NCBI GenBank assembly: GCA_949126835.1
Contig: OX421500.1
Span: 44,238,114-44,302,113 of the forward strand
Source of the DNA: Anisus vortex
Lineage: Eukaryota > Mollusca > Gastropoda > Planorbidae
DNA length: 64,000 nucleotides
Reading direction: 5' to 3'
Under the pieces are notes generated by a model. The model was not told the DNA's origin and did no database searches. It saw only the letters and a list, made by a program, of their open reading frames with translations. Of this stretch, positions 1 through 12,344 are shown one piece after another; within the stretch, counting starts at the first letter, position 1; each line of letters begins with the position of its first letter. A program made the position numbers and the translations under genes.

Positions 1-70
1 TTATAAATATTGCCCGGTATTATAAACATTGCCCGGTAATTTAAACATTGCCCGGTATTTTAAACAATGG
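1..70. repeat. Short tandem repeat, about 20-bp unit
   Basis: Four imperfect copies of a unit containing ttgcccggtat, separated by ataaac or tttaaac, run from the window edge. The same core (ttgcccggcaat) recurs singly near 1548 and 1643, so it belongs to a dispersed local family. The array may continue off the window. Confidence 0.6.
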
Positions 71-273
71 CCGTTACCTAGGCGATAAGCCTAAAGGTGC
101 CCAGTTCTCGGAACTGTATAAAATAACCCATGGAGTTATAAGCAATAGTCTTTTCCGGTAACTTAAACCATTTAAATATTGCATTCTACAAATTACGACG
201 CAAATTAAAACAAAATTTTGTTCCCTTCTTAAACGCATAAATACGCAAAATTTGATGACGCCATATAATTATA

Positions 274-916
274 AGCTTAAATATAGAGTGTAACCAGGAC
301 CACTGCGTTTAAATAAGCTTAGTAAAGCGTCGGTATTACTTCCCGAAACAGAAAAAAAAATGCTAAATCTATTTGCTTTGTCCTATGTTTGTAAAGTTTT
401 AAATTATTAATTAGCTTTAAGTCATGTATTCACAGTGTAAAGTATTAAAGTAGTGATAGATTAAGAAAATCAACTACAGTATTGGTAGTGTAAAGAATTT
501 ATGTTGTTTACGGCACGTAGACAATTTAAACATGAAGAAAATTTGTTCCCGTCATTGAGTTGAGATAATAAAATCCATGCACATAGTTTGATGACGTCAA
601 TTTAAACATGAATGAAAAATGTCCCTTCATTGCTATAAAATCCATGCGCAAAGATTGATGACGTCATAAAAATAATCTCAGCGCATCCTTTTTTTTTCTA
701 ACTTTGTGACGAAAAACTATAAAAAGTTGTACTGGCAAAGACAATGTGAATCAAAAGTTGTGTTTTTTTCACGTTTTTTGACCAAACTGACCACTGCGAT
801 CATTTTAATTTTGTTAAAACCTTGACAGTGTTCACCGCCGTAACGCAAAGAATATTTGTAGCAAATTTCACGTTTTTATGTCCAGTATTTAAAAAGATTA
901 TGCGGTATGTACATAC

Positions 917-947
<31 letters not shown>

Positions 948-1010
948 CATATTCCTTTTGAGATTTATATATATACAAGCCGTTATGTGCCCGATTCTTC
1001 GAACGGGCTT
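274..1010. repeat. Duplicated non-coding block, copy 1
   Basis: Segments at about 276-350 and 587-978 recur in the same order at about 2315-2391 and 2653-3018. The stretch 813-917 is almost identical to 2880-2985, while the flanks are more diverged. This suggests a tandem duplication of about 2 kb, or two copies of a mobile repeat, with partial homogenisation. No coding potential is seen; the small ORFs here are shared by both copies only because the DNA is shared. Confidence 0.6.
917..947. repeat. (CCAG)n microsatellite
   Basis: About seven perfect CCAG units. The second block copy has only two units at the same place (about 2977-2984), so the array expanded or contracted after the duplication. 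Confidence 0.85.
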
Positions 1011-2313
1011 TTTTTTAGAATATGCTTGACACATTATAGTTTTTTAGTTTTGTTTTCGCAACATACATAAAGTAGTATGTTTTTTTTTTGTGGTCAGTAT
1101 TTTTTAAATTTATTTTTGTTTTGCACACTTTATTATACACCAATTCAATATACAACTAAAAAAGGAAAAACAAATAATAATAATTTTTTTTTATTTCTTG
1201 CTCAAAGTATGACCACTATGATCGAATTTTGTGAGTTTATTGGGTAATTAAACTCTTTCTGTAAAATAGAACTCACATGTCTTTTAAAAAGTACTGTTAA
1301 TTCAAAAATGATTGTTTGATTTTTTTTTTCTACAACATTAGTCGTAGATCAATATTTTTTTTTTTGTGTGTTTTTTTGTTGGTGATATTTGCTATTTATT
1401 TATTGTTGCTTTGGAAGCAAACTTAAAATTAAATTTTAAATTCAACAGGAAAAACAATAACAACTGAAACCGATATGAATCATAGTTTATACAACGTATA
1501 CGACATGAATTAAAACTTTAAAAAGTTGGTCTGGCAAATTCAAACATTGCCCGGCAATATAAAAATTTCCCGCTACATAGTTTATAAGACGTATACGATA
1601 CAAATTAAAACTTTAAAACGTTGAGCTCGACAATTTAAACATTGCCTGGCAATTGAAAAATTTCCCGCTACAAAGTTTATAAGACGTATACACAGAATAG
1701 GTATAGAACAGAATGCACAATCTCTATATACGCAGTCACTGAAAGTTACCATTTTCCGCAATGCAGCGGTCGATAGAGACGCTACTATAATAAAATGAGA
1801 AAGGATATCTACGTCTGCCATAAATATATACAATATATATAGGGCCTACATTATCTTTCATTATAGGCTTACTTTTATATAAATTTGACTTAATTACCCA
1901 TTTTGTTTTCAACATTATAGGATTAGGCCAATATGATGTAAAAATATTTATTACCCGGTACTGATTTGAAAAAAAATGGCTTAGACGTAGCTCGGTACCG
2001 GTAACTAAATTGCTACGGCTACCGGTACATAAATATATACTTTTTAAACCAAAATAAACTTTTAAAATTATGAAGGGAAATAGGCATATAATTCATAATG
2101 AGTTAATATGAGGTTGTTTATGCCGTTGTTTATCCTTTATGGAGTCAGGAAAGCCATGCAGTTTGACATGTTTTTTTTTACGATAATCAGTCGTTTTCGC
2201 ATCATTGTTGTAGTTTATTACACAACCGTTTATGCACATTTTGCCTGAACTATTAGCTTTGGGTGTTCAAACTTGTAGATTTGAAGAAAAGGACACTGTA
2301 GGCTAAATAAGCA
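1011..2313. other. AT-rich intergenic DNA with short internal duplications
   Basis: No gene is recognised. Two local copies of a roughly 90-bp stretch (about 1510-1600 and 1600-1690) share ttgcccggcaat-type cores, ttcccgctaca and ataagacgtatac. The rest is T-rich low-complexity sequence. Confidence 0.5.
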
Positions 2314-3018
2314 TAAATATAGAGTGTAACCAGGACCACTGCGTTTAAATAGGCTTAGTATGGCGTCGGTATTACTGCCCAAAACAGAAATAAAATGCGA
2401 TTGCGCATTCTGTTTTATACCTATTCTGTGGACACATACAACACGAATAAAAACGTGAAGGAATTTTGTATTTCCCAGATACAACGTAAGATACCCATTC
2501 AAACCATTAATCATTACCCATTATAACAATTTAAAAATATCCCGCTATAAATTACGACGCAAATTAAAACGTGAATATATTTTGTTCTATTCATTCATAA
2601 AGTACATTAGCAAAGGTTGAAGCAAAGTTAATTTTAAATGAATACGCAAAATTTGATGACGTCATAACGAAAAGCCGGCTAGCTATCTCTGCGCAAACTT
2701 TGATGACGTCATCCTGAAAAAAATCTCAACGCCATCCTTTTTTTTATTTTTTTAGCGCGATCGATCGAAAAACTATAAAAAGTTGGAACGGCAATTTTAA
2801 CATGAACCCAAAATATGTCGTTTTATTCGCGTTTTTTGACCAAACTGACCACTGCGGTCATTTTAATTTTTTTAAAACCTTGACAGTGTTCACCGCCGTA
2901 ACGCAAAGAATATTTGTAGCAAATTTCACGTTTTTATGTCCAGTATTTAAAAAGATTATGCGGTATGTACATACCCAGCCAGCCACATATTCCTTTTGAG
3001 ATTTATATATATATATGA
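2314..3018. repeat. Duplicated non-coding block, copy 2
   Basis: Partner of 274-1010. It contains the same vaccaggaccactgcg-like and ttcaccgccgtaacgc stretches in the same order, and ends in the same cacatattccttttgag followed by a TA-rich tail. Internal sections differ by insertions and deletions of tens of bases. Confidence 0.6.
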
Positions 3019-3296
3019 TATGATATGATTACACATAATTTTTTAAAGTTCAAAGTTCGCAACACAAAAATTATACATACATCAATTTTACATTTTTTAC
3101 AGCAGCCTAAACATACATACACTAAAATCTTTCACATAAATAAATATTATGAACGATACATTTGTATCAATGATCATCATGTATTGACAAGTCTTAACGA
3201 TTATGCATGCATAAAAGGTCAAAGAGAAAAACATTTCCGGTCCCATTCGATCATTTGATTCAAAACATGTCTGTGTTCTGAGTTATTTTTTGTAAG
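3019..3296. other. Intergenic, nothing recognised
   Basis: AT-rich sequence with one small open frame that has no recognisable motif. I see no gene, RNA or repeat boundary. Confidence 0.4.
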
Positions 3297-3562
3297 AAAA
3301 GATGTTCTCTTTTTCCATTACGCAAGCAATAAGGCTGTTTTGAATGTCTCCTACGCTACTACGATTGCATTAGAGGTTTACAACTTTTGATTTTAATCTT
3401 AATTTTCCAATCATAGCGAATTACTAAACCGGAATTCTAGAGGGCGCAGTAGTTCGATCTGAAATTCCGAAACTAAGTGCTTCAAGTTATCGAATAGCAG
3501 AAATATCAAATCAAGCGGTCCATCTTATTATAGTCTTTGGTTGGACTAATAATGAGATATTT
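3297..3562 (+). repeat. Dispersed repeat next to the 3' end of the first mucin-like gene
   Basis: This stretch matches 44130-44365 in inverted orientation over about 230 bp (roughly 80 percent by eye). Shared blocks include acgattgcatta, gattttaatcttaatttt, attactaaaccggaa and ccatcttattatagtcttt. It ends within a few bases of the stop codon of the neighbouring gene and may supply its 3' UTR. No TIR or target duplication was identified. Confidence 0.65.
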
Positions 3563-4972
3563 TTAGACATTGTCTACCTTATCGTCTGCTGAAATCTGAA
3601 TCCTTACATCAACGTATGTCTCTGTATCTACAAGAGCACCACTTCCGTCTACTCTGTTCAAATCTCCACTAGATACCATCGGGAAATTAGAGTAAATTTT
3701 TTCAAGTTTCGGGGGCAACGGGGGTCTTGATTTCGTCTTTGGGTCACCTGTCTTCACAATGTCCATCTGTTCATAGACCTGCATCTCCTGGCACACGGTG
3801 TCCAGTTCGTCGTATATTCGTTCCTGGTCTCCTTTCTTACTTTCCATGGGCTCGACGGAGACTTCTGGAACCACGTCCTTCGAGATTTGGGCGCTGACCT
3901 TTTCGGGGACAGGTAGGTGCCCTCCAGTCTGGTTTTGATACACATGGCTTGGTGCTGCCTTAAGGGGGCGCCCTCCGCCCGAGCCGTTCAAATCGTTTCC
4001 ACTTGAATTCCGGTAATAGGAATCTGGGTTTAAGTACTCGTTTTCATAAGCAGTCCGCTCAACGGTAATGTTGACTTCTGGATTAACGACGTTAACAAGT
4101 CTGTCAGAACTTAAGGCCAGGTTATCGTATGGGCCGGCCCTAGTGTCCTGGTTTGACGGACGCTTGAATAATCTTTCCCTGTGTTTCCAGATAATGAAAC
4201 TAATTATGCCGATTACAAGGATCGCTACGATGGTGCCAAGTACAGCCTCAATTACTACATCGGAATTAGACGAAGAGGCAGATGGTAGTGTAGCATGGGT
4301 AGTGCTGGTGCTGGTGGTAACAATTGTAGTTGTATCTGGACTGATACCAACAGTAGTGGTAATATACGTGGTCGTGTCTGAGTTGAATTCTGGTGTAATA
4401 GAGGTAGTGACCTCCGTAGTAGTATCTGTAGTGGTAGTATCTGTAGTGGTGCTATCTGTGATGGTAGCATATGTAATGAATTCTGCTGTAGTCGTAGCAA
4501 TAGGGATTTCAGTAGTGGTATCTGTAGTGGTAGTATCTGTGATGCTAGTATCTGTAGTAGTGAATTCTGCTGTAGTCGTAGCAATAGTGATTTCAGTAGT
4601 GGTATCTGTAGTGGTAGTATCTGTGATGCTAGTATCTGTAGTAGTGAATTCTGCTGTAGTAAAAGCAAAAGTTACTTCAGTAGAGGTGTCTGTAGTGGCA
4701 ACAGCCCAAGTGGTATCTGTAGTGGTAGAATATGTAGTGGTAGTATCTGTAGTGGTAGTAACTATAGTGAGTTCTGTTGTACTAGCAGTAGTGCTAGCTA
4801 TAGTGGTATCTGTAGTGGTATATGTAGGGGTAGTATCCCAGGTATAAGTTGTCTTTGTGGTGGAAGTAGTTTCCGTAGGGTAGAATGCAGTTGTACCTGC
4901 AGTGGTCAATTGAGATTTCAACAGAAAGGTCAACTGCAATACTGCCAAGGTAATGAAATGTCTGGCATCCAT
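3563..4972 (-). CDS. Mucin-like single-pass membrane protein with YxN-rich tail
   Basis: 469 residues; I do not recognise it as a named gene. An N-terminal signal peptide (about 1-25) leads into a Thr-rich ectodomain (26-237) dominated by TTDTT-type repeats, expected to be heavily O-glycosylated and extended. One membrane helix spans about 239-262, followed by a basic stop-transfer (KHRER). The 206-residue cytoplasmic tail has YxN motifs of the GRB2 SH2 type at Y282, Y309, Y320, Y345 and Y428, a YxxM p85-type motif at Y400, YDEL at 387, YVDV at 453 and a PPLPPK SH3-type motif at 417-422. This predicts a type I surface receptor or adhesion protein that recruits SH2/SH3 adaptors when phosphorylated; that role is inference from motifs. 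The ATG at 4972 starts the signal peptide, and a splice acceptor lies 10 bases upstream. The tail shares AGPY..L and VYQNxT motifs with the gene at 42782-43807. Confidence 0.8.
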   Translation of the reverse strand: MDARHFITLAVLQLTFLLKSQLTTAGTTAFYPTETTSTTKTTYTWDTTPTYTTTDTTIASTTASTTELTIVTTTTDTTTTYSTTTDTTWAVATTDTSTEVTFAFTTAEFTTTDTSITDTTTTDTTTEITIATTTAEFTTTDTSITDTTTTDTTTEIPIATTTAEFITYATITDSTTTDTTTTDTTTEVTTSITPEFNSDTTTYITTTVGISPDTTTIVTTSTSTTHATLPSASSSNSDVVIEAVLGTIVAILVIGIISFIIWKHRERLFKRPSNQDTRAGPYDNLALSSDRLVNVVNPEVNITVERTAYENEYLNPDSYYRNSSGNDLNGSGGGRPLKAAPSHVYQNQTGGHLPVPEKVSAQISKDVVPEVSVEPMESKKGDQERIYDELDTVCQEMQVYEQMDIVKTGDPKTKSRPPLPPKLEKIYSNFPMVSSGDLNRVDGSGALVDTETYVDVRIQISADDKVDNV

Positions 4973-4982
4973 TTGGTCAAAA

Positions 4983-4997
4983 CTGAAATAGAACAGA
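4983..4997 (-). other. Likely splice acceptor before the start codon of the 3563-4972 gene
   Basis: On the minus strand the sequence reads tctgttctatttcag immediately before a short leader and the ATG. This is a good acceptor (pyrimidine tract plus CAG) and implies an intron in the 5' UTR. The upstream exon and promoter, at higher coordinates, were not identified. Confidence 0.55.
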
Positions 4998-5089
4998 CGA
5001 TGACATGTTATAGATCTAGTTCCACCACAACAGCTACATTACTTCATATGACCGTTTCGTGAATTAAGATTATCTAGCTTTATGTATAT

Positions 5090-5152
5090 GCTTAATATAT
5101 ATATATAGATATATATAGATATAGATATATATAGATATATTTATTAATCTAA
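5090..5152. repeat. (TA/GATA)n low-complexity tract
   Basis: Alternating atatatag and atatatagat units over about 60 bases; simple repeat only. Confidence 0.7.
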
Positions 5153-5159
5153 AGATATA

Positions 5160-5512
5160 AATTAGACTGTGTGACCCGGATCGATTCTCCAGTTAGTCTA
5201 TACCTTGTTTCCGAATTATTTTTTTTTCAATTATTATTACTTTTTAAAAAAAAGATTGTACATCTACGAGCAACAGCCGGCCGGCAATTTAGATTTTTGT
5301 TAAATAAAAAGACTTGCCTATTTTTTACCTGATTACAATATTTTTTCTAAATTATTTTCCTAAAAGACTTGAGTAAAAAATAATAATTTTTTAAATAATT
5401 GGATTGATAGCTTTCTGTTCAATGTAGTTTATAAAAATTGTTTCTGTTACTTTTCCAGGGCTGTTTTAATTTACCCCGGGCAACGCCGGGCAATTTAGCT
5501 TGTAAATAGATA
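5160..5512 (+). mobile_element. SINE family 1, 5'-truncated copy
   Basis: It begins in a tRNA-like region with a B-box-like ggatcgattctcc, followed by the family body (attgtaaat/catctacgagcaac, then aaaaagacttgcc) and the family tail gcaacgccgggcaatttag. Relatives lie at 21776-22105, 62546-62925 and 63185-63610. The A-box half is missing or degraded here. Confidence 0.55.
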
Positions 5513-5529
5513 ATTAGAAATATATTCAA

Positions 5530-7436
<1,907 letters not shown>

Positions 7437-7449
7437 AAGAGAAAGTAAT

Positions 7450-7984
7450 ATAATAATTGCTCAATGTTTGTCTATAACATTAACCTTTTTAAAATACAAC
7501 AACACAGACAAGTGAAATAATTTTTAATGACAATATACAAATATAATGACAACAATACACTTACCTATTGGTATAAAATATACCGGTACAGTAGTTATCT
7601 AATAGTCTTGTGGTAAAATAAACCCTCAAGGGAACACATCTCGTGGTGTCAGGAGATGTTCTGTTGTAGATGCCATAAACCTACTATAAGACTTTAGCAC
7701 ATACCAGGCAAACATATTGCGTACGTTTCAGAATCAGTCGTGCATGACAAAGTTCACGTCAGAATGATATAAAATCTAGATCTATATACGGGACACGCTA
7801 TTCTTTTGGTGCAGGGACTTGGATCGCCCATTCCGGGCTTCTACGGATGAATACGTTTTCAAAAAAACAACACTATATATAAATTTATTATATACTAGTG
7901 GTTATGCCCGTCAAAATGACGGAGAAACGAATGACTACAATGTGTTTTGTTAACAGAGAAAGAAAAGAGACTATTACAATAAAG
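7450..7984. other. Intergenic, nothing recognised
   Basis: AT-rich unique-looking sequence. I see no gene, RNA or element boundary. Confidence 0.4.
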
Positions 7985-9185
7985 ACAATGAACGTCTCTT
8001 TTCGGTATTTAGTTTTTGTTCTTTTTAATTGTTTCTGGTCGCCCTGACCCGGTCATATGCATAATAATTGTTACTGTCAAGCTTCTGGTATTAAAACGTA
8101 GCAAACAGTTGTGTTGACTTGACTTGTTATTAATAATAGACTATTAAATAAACAATAATATACTATCTAAAAGGAAAAAACACCACAATACCAAACAATA
8201 AAAAGGTAAATAATAAAAAAAGCGTAGAAAATAATATTTCAATACCATAAAAACTAAAGTGAGAACGATTTATTTCGGTATTTAATTTTTGTTCTTGCTT
8301 ATTGTATTAACAAAACAGTGTTGAGAATGTTTCTTTCGGTATTTAGATTTTGTTATTTTGAATTGTTTCTGGTCGACCTGACCCTAGCATATGCATAAGA
8401 ATTGTGGCCTCAAGGACTGGCGTGTGTGTAAACCGCCGATACATTCCCATTAAAAATACACTGGCGGTCGAACGCATGGGGCACCAACCGCAACGGGTCC
8501 GAGGTCCATTACACTGCCGAGAGGCCACTGGTCTCGGTGGGGAGGAAGCAATGGACGCTGCAATCCCGTCTCGAGAACCACCCGGTGCCTGGATGCATGT
8601 GTATGTGTAGGCCTATAGGATTTGTGCTACCGGGTGACAGTCCAGATATTCTGGCGAGCCACCACGATAATGATCCTTAGGGGAACCGCAGTGAACAATC
8701 GCTGCGCTGCGGAAACCTTCCCCGTTACACGGCACGCCGCGCCTTCGGCGTGTCATTGGGTGGCTGGAGCCTTCGGCGTGTCATTGGGTGGCTGGAGCCT
8801 GGACAGAGATTGCTCAATCCTAAGCGTTACGCCCTGGACACAAGAGCCAAAAGGCTCGTTCAGGTTTTTTTAAGAGATGTTTTAATTCGATATGAAAATG
8901 TAGCAAACAGTTGTGTGACTTGACTTGTTATTAATAATATTAAATTAACAATAATATACTACCTAAAAGAAAAAAAACATAAATACAAAACAATAAAAAA
9001 AGATAAATAATATTTTTTTAAAAATAGAAAATAATATTTCAATGCAATAAAAAACTAAATTGAGAAAGATTTTTCGGTATTTAATATATGTTCTTGCTTA
9101 CTGTATCAATAAAACAGTATTGAGAATGTTTCTTTCGGTATTTAGTTTTTATTTTATATTGTTGCTGTCAAGCTTATGGTACCCG
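7985..9185. repeat. About 330-bp tandem repeat, interrupted
   Basis: The landmark tcggtatttagtttttgtt recurs at about 8003, 8336 and 9136, and the stretch tagcaaacagttgtg..gacttgacttg recurs at about 8100 and 8892. Removing the GC-rich insert at 8401-8878 restores a period of roughly 320-335 bp. No coding potential is seen. Confidence 0.6.
8401..8878 (+). repeat. GC-rich dispersed repeat, insertion in an AT-rich tandem repeat
   Basis: About 480 bp with far higher GC than its surroundings. It matches the inverted segment 56370-56700 over blocks such as gccgccgata, cgaacgcatgggg, acccgtctcgaa (cgtctcgag here), accacgataatgatcctta and ggggaaccgcagt. A 27-bp sub-repeat (gccttcggcgtgtcattggg...) is duplicated at 8743-8800. 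The family and mechanism of movement are unknown. The small ORFs it carries are not conserved in frame between the two copies. Confidence 0.65.
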
Positions 9186-9755
9186 GTATTTGAAAGTAAT
9201 CATTTATAGGCCTAACTTGTTTTTTTTTAATAATTCGTATCATTTAATTTATAGAGTGTATACAGTCGCCTAATTAAAGGATATTCTCAATAGCGACGTA
9301 AATCCATTAAATAATTAAAACATGTGGTTACTTTTACTTAGGATAATGCAAACATCAATAATGAAAAAATAAATAATTTGATAGACATTACGTCATACGC
9401 TAGTATTTTTTTAAAAGTAAACCATTGAAACTCTCCAAGCCAAATTGCGGTGCGTAACTTTTAAAAAAGGTCTCGCCACATTAAAAAAACAACAGTAGAA
9501 TTGGGAAAACCCGGAAAGACCCTCGCGTTCAACATAGTGAATGTCGCGTTCAACATAGTAATTGAACGGAAGTGGCCATTTGCTATGTACCGTTATATTT
9601 ATTTGCATAGATGGATATGACATTTTGGATTTTTTAAATCAACACATTTATGATTATAAGTGATAAAATAAAATTATCTTTTGGAGGACGTTTCCAATTT
9701 ATACATTTAATTTTTGGCCCGAATAGTCAAACGGCTTAGGAGCCTATAGTGAACA

Positions 9756-9797
<42 letters not shown>

Positions 9798-9805
9798 TAT
9801 ATAAA
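9186..9805. other. AT-rich flank of the LTR element, includes (AT)n at 9763-9790
   Basis: No gene is seen. The dinucleotide run sits just left of the LTR element insertion site. Confidence 0.5.
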
Positions 9806-9810
9806 CAAAC
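9806..9810. repeat. Target-site duplication, left (caaac)
   Basis: caaac immediately precedes the left LTR, and the same 5 bases follow the right LTR at 21733-21737. A 5-bp duplication is usual for Ty3/gypsy integration and confirms both outer boundaries. Confidence 0.9.
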
Positions 9811-10287
9811 TGTCAGTGATTGAAATAGAACATAATAAATAGTCTATGGTCAAAGAGAGATAACCAATGAAAAGAAGAGTAGACCTTGACCTTGGATAGC
9901 AAAAGCAGAGGGGGACTATAATAATTGCGCAGTTGTGTTAATTCACGTGTTAGGTTAGAAAAGATCGGAGGAAAGGTTACGAGACTTGACATTGGTAGGG
10001 TAGTGGGCATTCAGCTTTTGTAGAGAGAGGAGCTGTATTTTTTATGTTAAGATTTTATAATGAAGATAATAGGAGAGATCTCTGTGAATATATTCTGTAA
10101 ATTATGTAATGTGTATTGCAATGCTATTGAGTGAATATATATACAGATATCATTGTGCATGGATATTCATATGAATTGTGAGGACATAAAATTATATGTG
10201 TGTGAATAAATTTATATCTATACATTTTACTGTTCCTGGAGAGTGTTATTAACTTTGTCACTAACAGTCACTAAATAGCAACTTACA
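9811..10287 (+). repeat. Left LTR
   Basis: 477 bp, beginning TGTCAGTG and ending AACTTACA (TG...CA ends). Differs from the right LTR at 4 substitutions with no gaps. An AATAAA at 10205-10210 could serve for polyadenylation. The small minus-strand ORF inside is present in both LTRs and is not a gene. Confidence 0.95.
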
Positions 10288-10289
10288 AC

Positions 10290-10307
10290 TGGTGGCAGCG
10301 GTGAACG
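10290..10307 (+). promoter_or_regulatory. Primer binding site
   Basis: TGGTGGCAGCGGTGAACG starts 3 bases after the LTR, with the TGG expected to pair with a tRNA CCA end. I cannot assign the tRNA by eye. Confidence 0.75.
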
Positions 10308-12344
10308 GCAACTACTAAACTACTACGCTACAACATAATGAAATGCTTCCACAAGAACAAATCTTAGAAGGTAAAGTCTGATTTTCAAATTGTCAACTCT
10401 CTCAAGCAAACTATTCAACCCAGTCAACCTGGTCATAAAATCGTTAGAGAGAACGCTAAAACATCTCTCAGAAAATATATGATTTGCTGTTGGATGGCAG
10501 AATTTAATGGACGATTTCTAAAGATATTAATCAAGATTTAATCAACACTGTATAAAGCCATATTCAGGATAACAGGAAACGGAGACACTGCAGTAAGACT
10601 TGTAAAAGTCAGTAGATACATAGGCGGCACAACAAGCAACAAAAAGGTGGGTGCACGTGGCGCTCTACATCTCAACCCACATTGCAATTTTCAAAGGTGC
10701 CGACGCTGGAATTAATAAAAAAATTGTCAAGATTATATTTGGATTACGTGGAACGTCGAGAGCTGTCGTATGAATTTCTTTGTGATCAATCGTTGATCAT
10801 GAAAAATTGAATTATCACGCAAGGAACATTTTTAAACAAAAAGCTTCTGAATCTAGACTCTGTAACATTTTACAATACGCTATGAAGTGAAGCAATGACG
10901 TCACACAAGATGGCGGACACTAGATAAACAAAATGGCGGCACACTGTTGTTAATCACCTTCGTTTTTCAAATATTATACAGTATCAGTGAACTTTAAATA
11001 ACTATTGTTGAACTTTATCAACTTTATCAACTTTGATTAATTATTTTATTGTACATATACATCCCGACGTGACATTGAATGTCACTTAGCAGATTAGCCG
11101 GAAGTCAGATGTAAAGATCTTGTGATATACACAGTACCTATTTTAAATATCCAGTTCCCATCGGAGTTGGCAGATTTCACGTGAAGTGAAGACAGATCAC
11201 ACAATTGTCATAGTGTGCCTACCGTATGCTAGTCATACATGGATATGTAAAACTTTCAGACTCGTCATAGTCGGAATAGTGTGTTAACATTACATCAAGG
11301 CATTGAAGAAACTGACACTGATCGTTACTATCGTTACATCAAGTCATTGAAGAAACTGACACTGATCGTTACTATATCCTCTTTCTTATGTGTAATTACT
11401 GCCTTTCTTTATCAGTAATTACTTTGTTAAATATAATAATTTCATGTTATATGTATACACTATATATGTGTGGGAGGTTGGAGGTAGTCTATGTTAAGAC
11501 CTCAATACTTTTACTTCTGTCTTTACTCTAATTCTGTTTCTTTTCGAGGTTTTAATGTAGATGATTCTATAGGGATATTTGTTTTATTTACAAATATAGT
11601 CGTTAGCTGTGTAAGTCTTGTTTGTGATCGTAAATAATTGTTGTATTGTTATTAAAACATCGTATTGTTTGGTCAATGTTTATATATTGTAATTCTATTG
11701 TTGAATTCCTCTTGGTATTGTCTATTAAAGCATCAATTATTTTGTTTTTTGTGTTCATATGCATTATTTGTAAAGTAGCAAATAATTTATTATGCAAATA
11801 ACTTTGGAGTACTGTAAATAATATAATTAAGTTTTGAATTCTTTTAAAAGATACAATAACATACTTGTGAGGTAACATAATATTGCGCACATACAGATTC
11901 AGTACATTGTATAAATAGTCATAAAATAAGCTTTGTAACACATAGTAAATTTTGGGGTGGTCCAGAAGTTGAACTTTCATTTGACTCAAGTAATTTATGG
12001 TGAGTAAATAAATTATTTTATCATTGCACATTTATTGTCCTACCGTAGGAACTTAGTGTGATTAGATCAAGAAAGAGACTAGTCATATAAGTCATCAAGC
12101 TTTGACGAACTCTATAAAAATATAAATGTGAACAAATAATCATGTAAGTCATCAAGCTTTGATTATCATTGGGTCACATTTTAGTATAACTAATATATAG
12201 AATCTGTGTTATTGATCATATCAGTATATGATTAAGTTGGTCACAGTACAAATAAATTGAATTTGTGTAATAAATAAAACATACTTTAAAAATTGTGTAA
12301 TAACAAATACATAATAACACTGGACAAATAAGCAAATACAAAAA
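10308..12344 (+). other. Long 5' leader of the LTR element
   Basis: Two kilobases between the primer binding site and the gag ATG, unusually long for this class. It holds a tandem duplication of about 45 bp at 11290-11375 (cattgaagaaactgacactg twice) and a repeated agtcatcaagcttt at about 12090 and 12147. A 142-codon minus-strand open frame at 11603-12031 has no motif and is probably chance in AT-rich DNA. The leader may hold packaging or internal-initiation signals, or be an acquired segment. Confidence 0.6.

Noticed and set aside
4068..4847. 259-codon plus-strand ORF rich in Val and Ser
   Set aside because: Antisense shadow of the Thr-rich coding repeat of the 3563-4972 gene.
11603..12031. 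142-codon minus-strand ORF in the LTR element leader
   Set aside because: AT-rich composition, no recognisable domain, antisense to the element transcript; kept only as a note.
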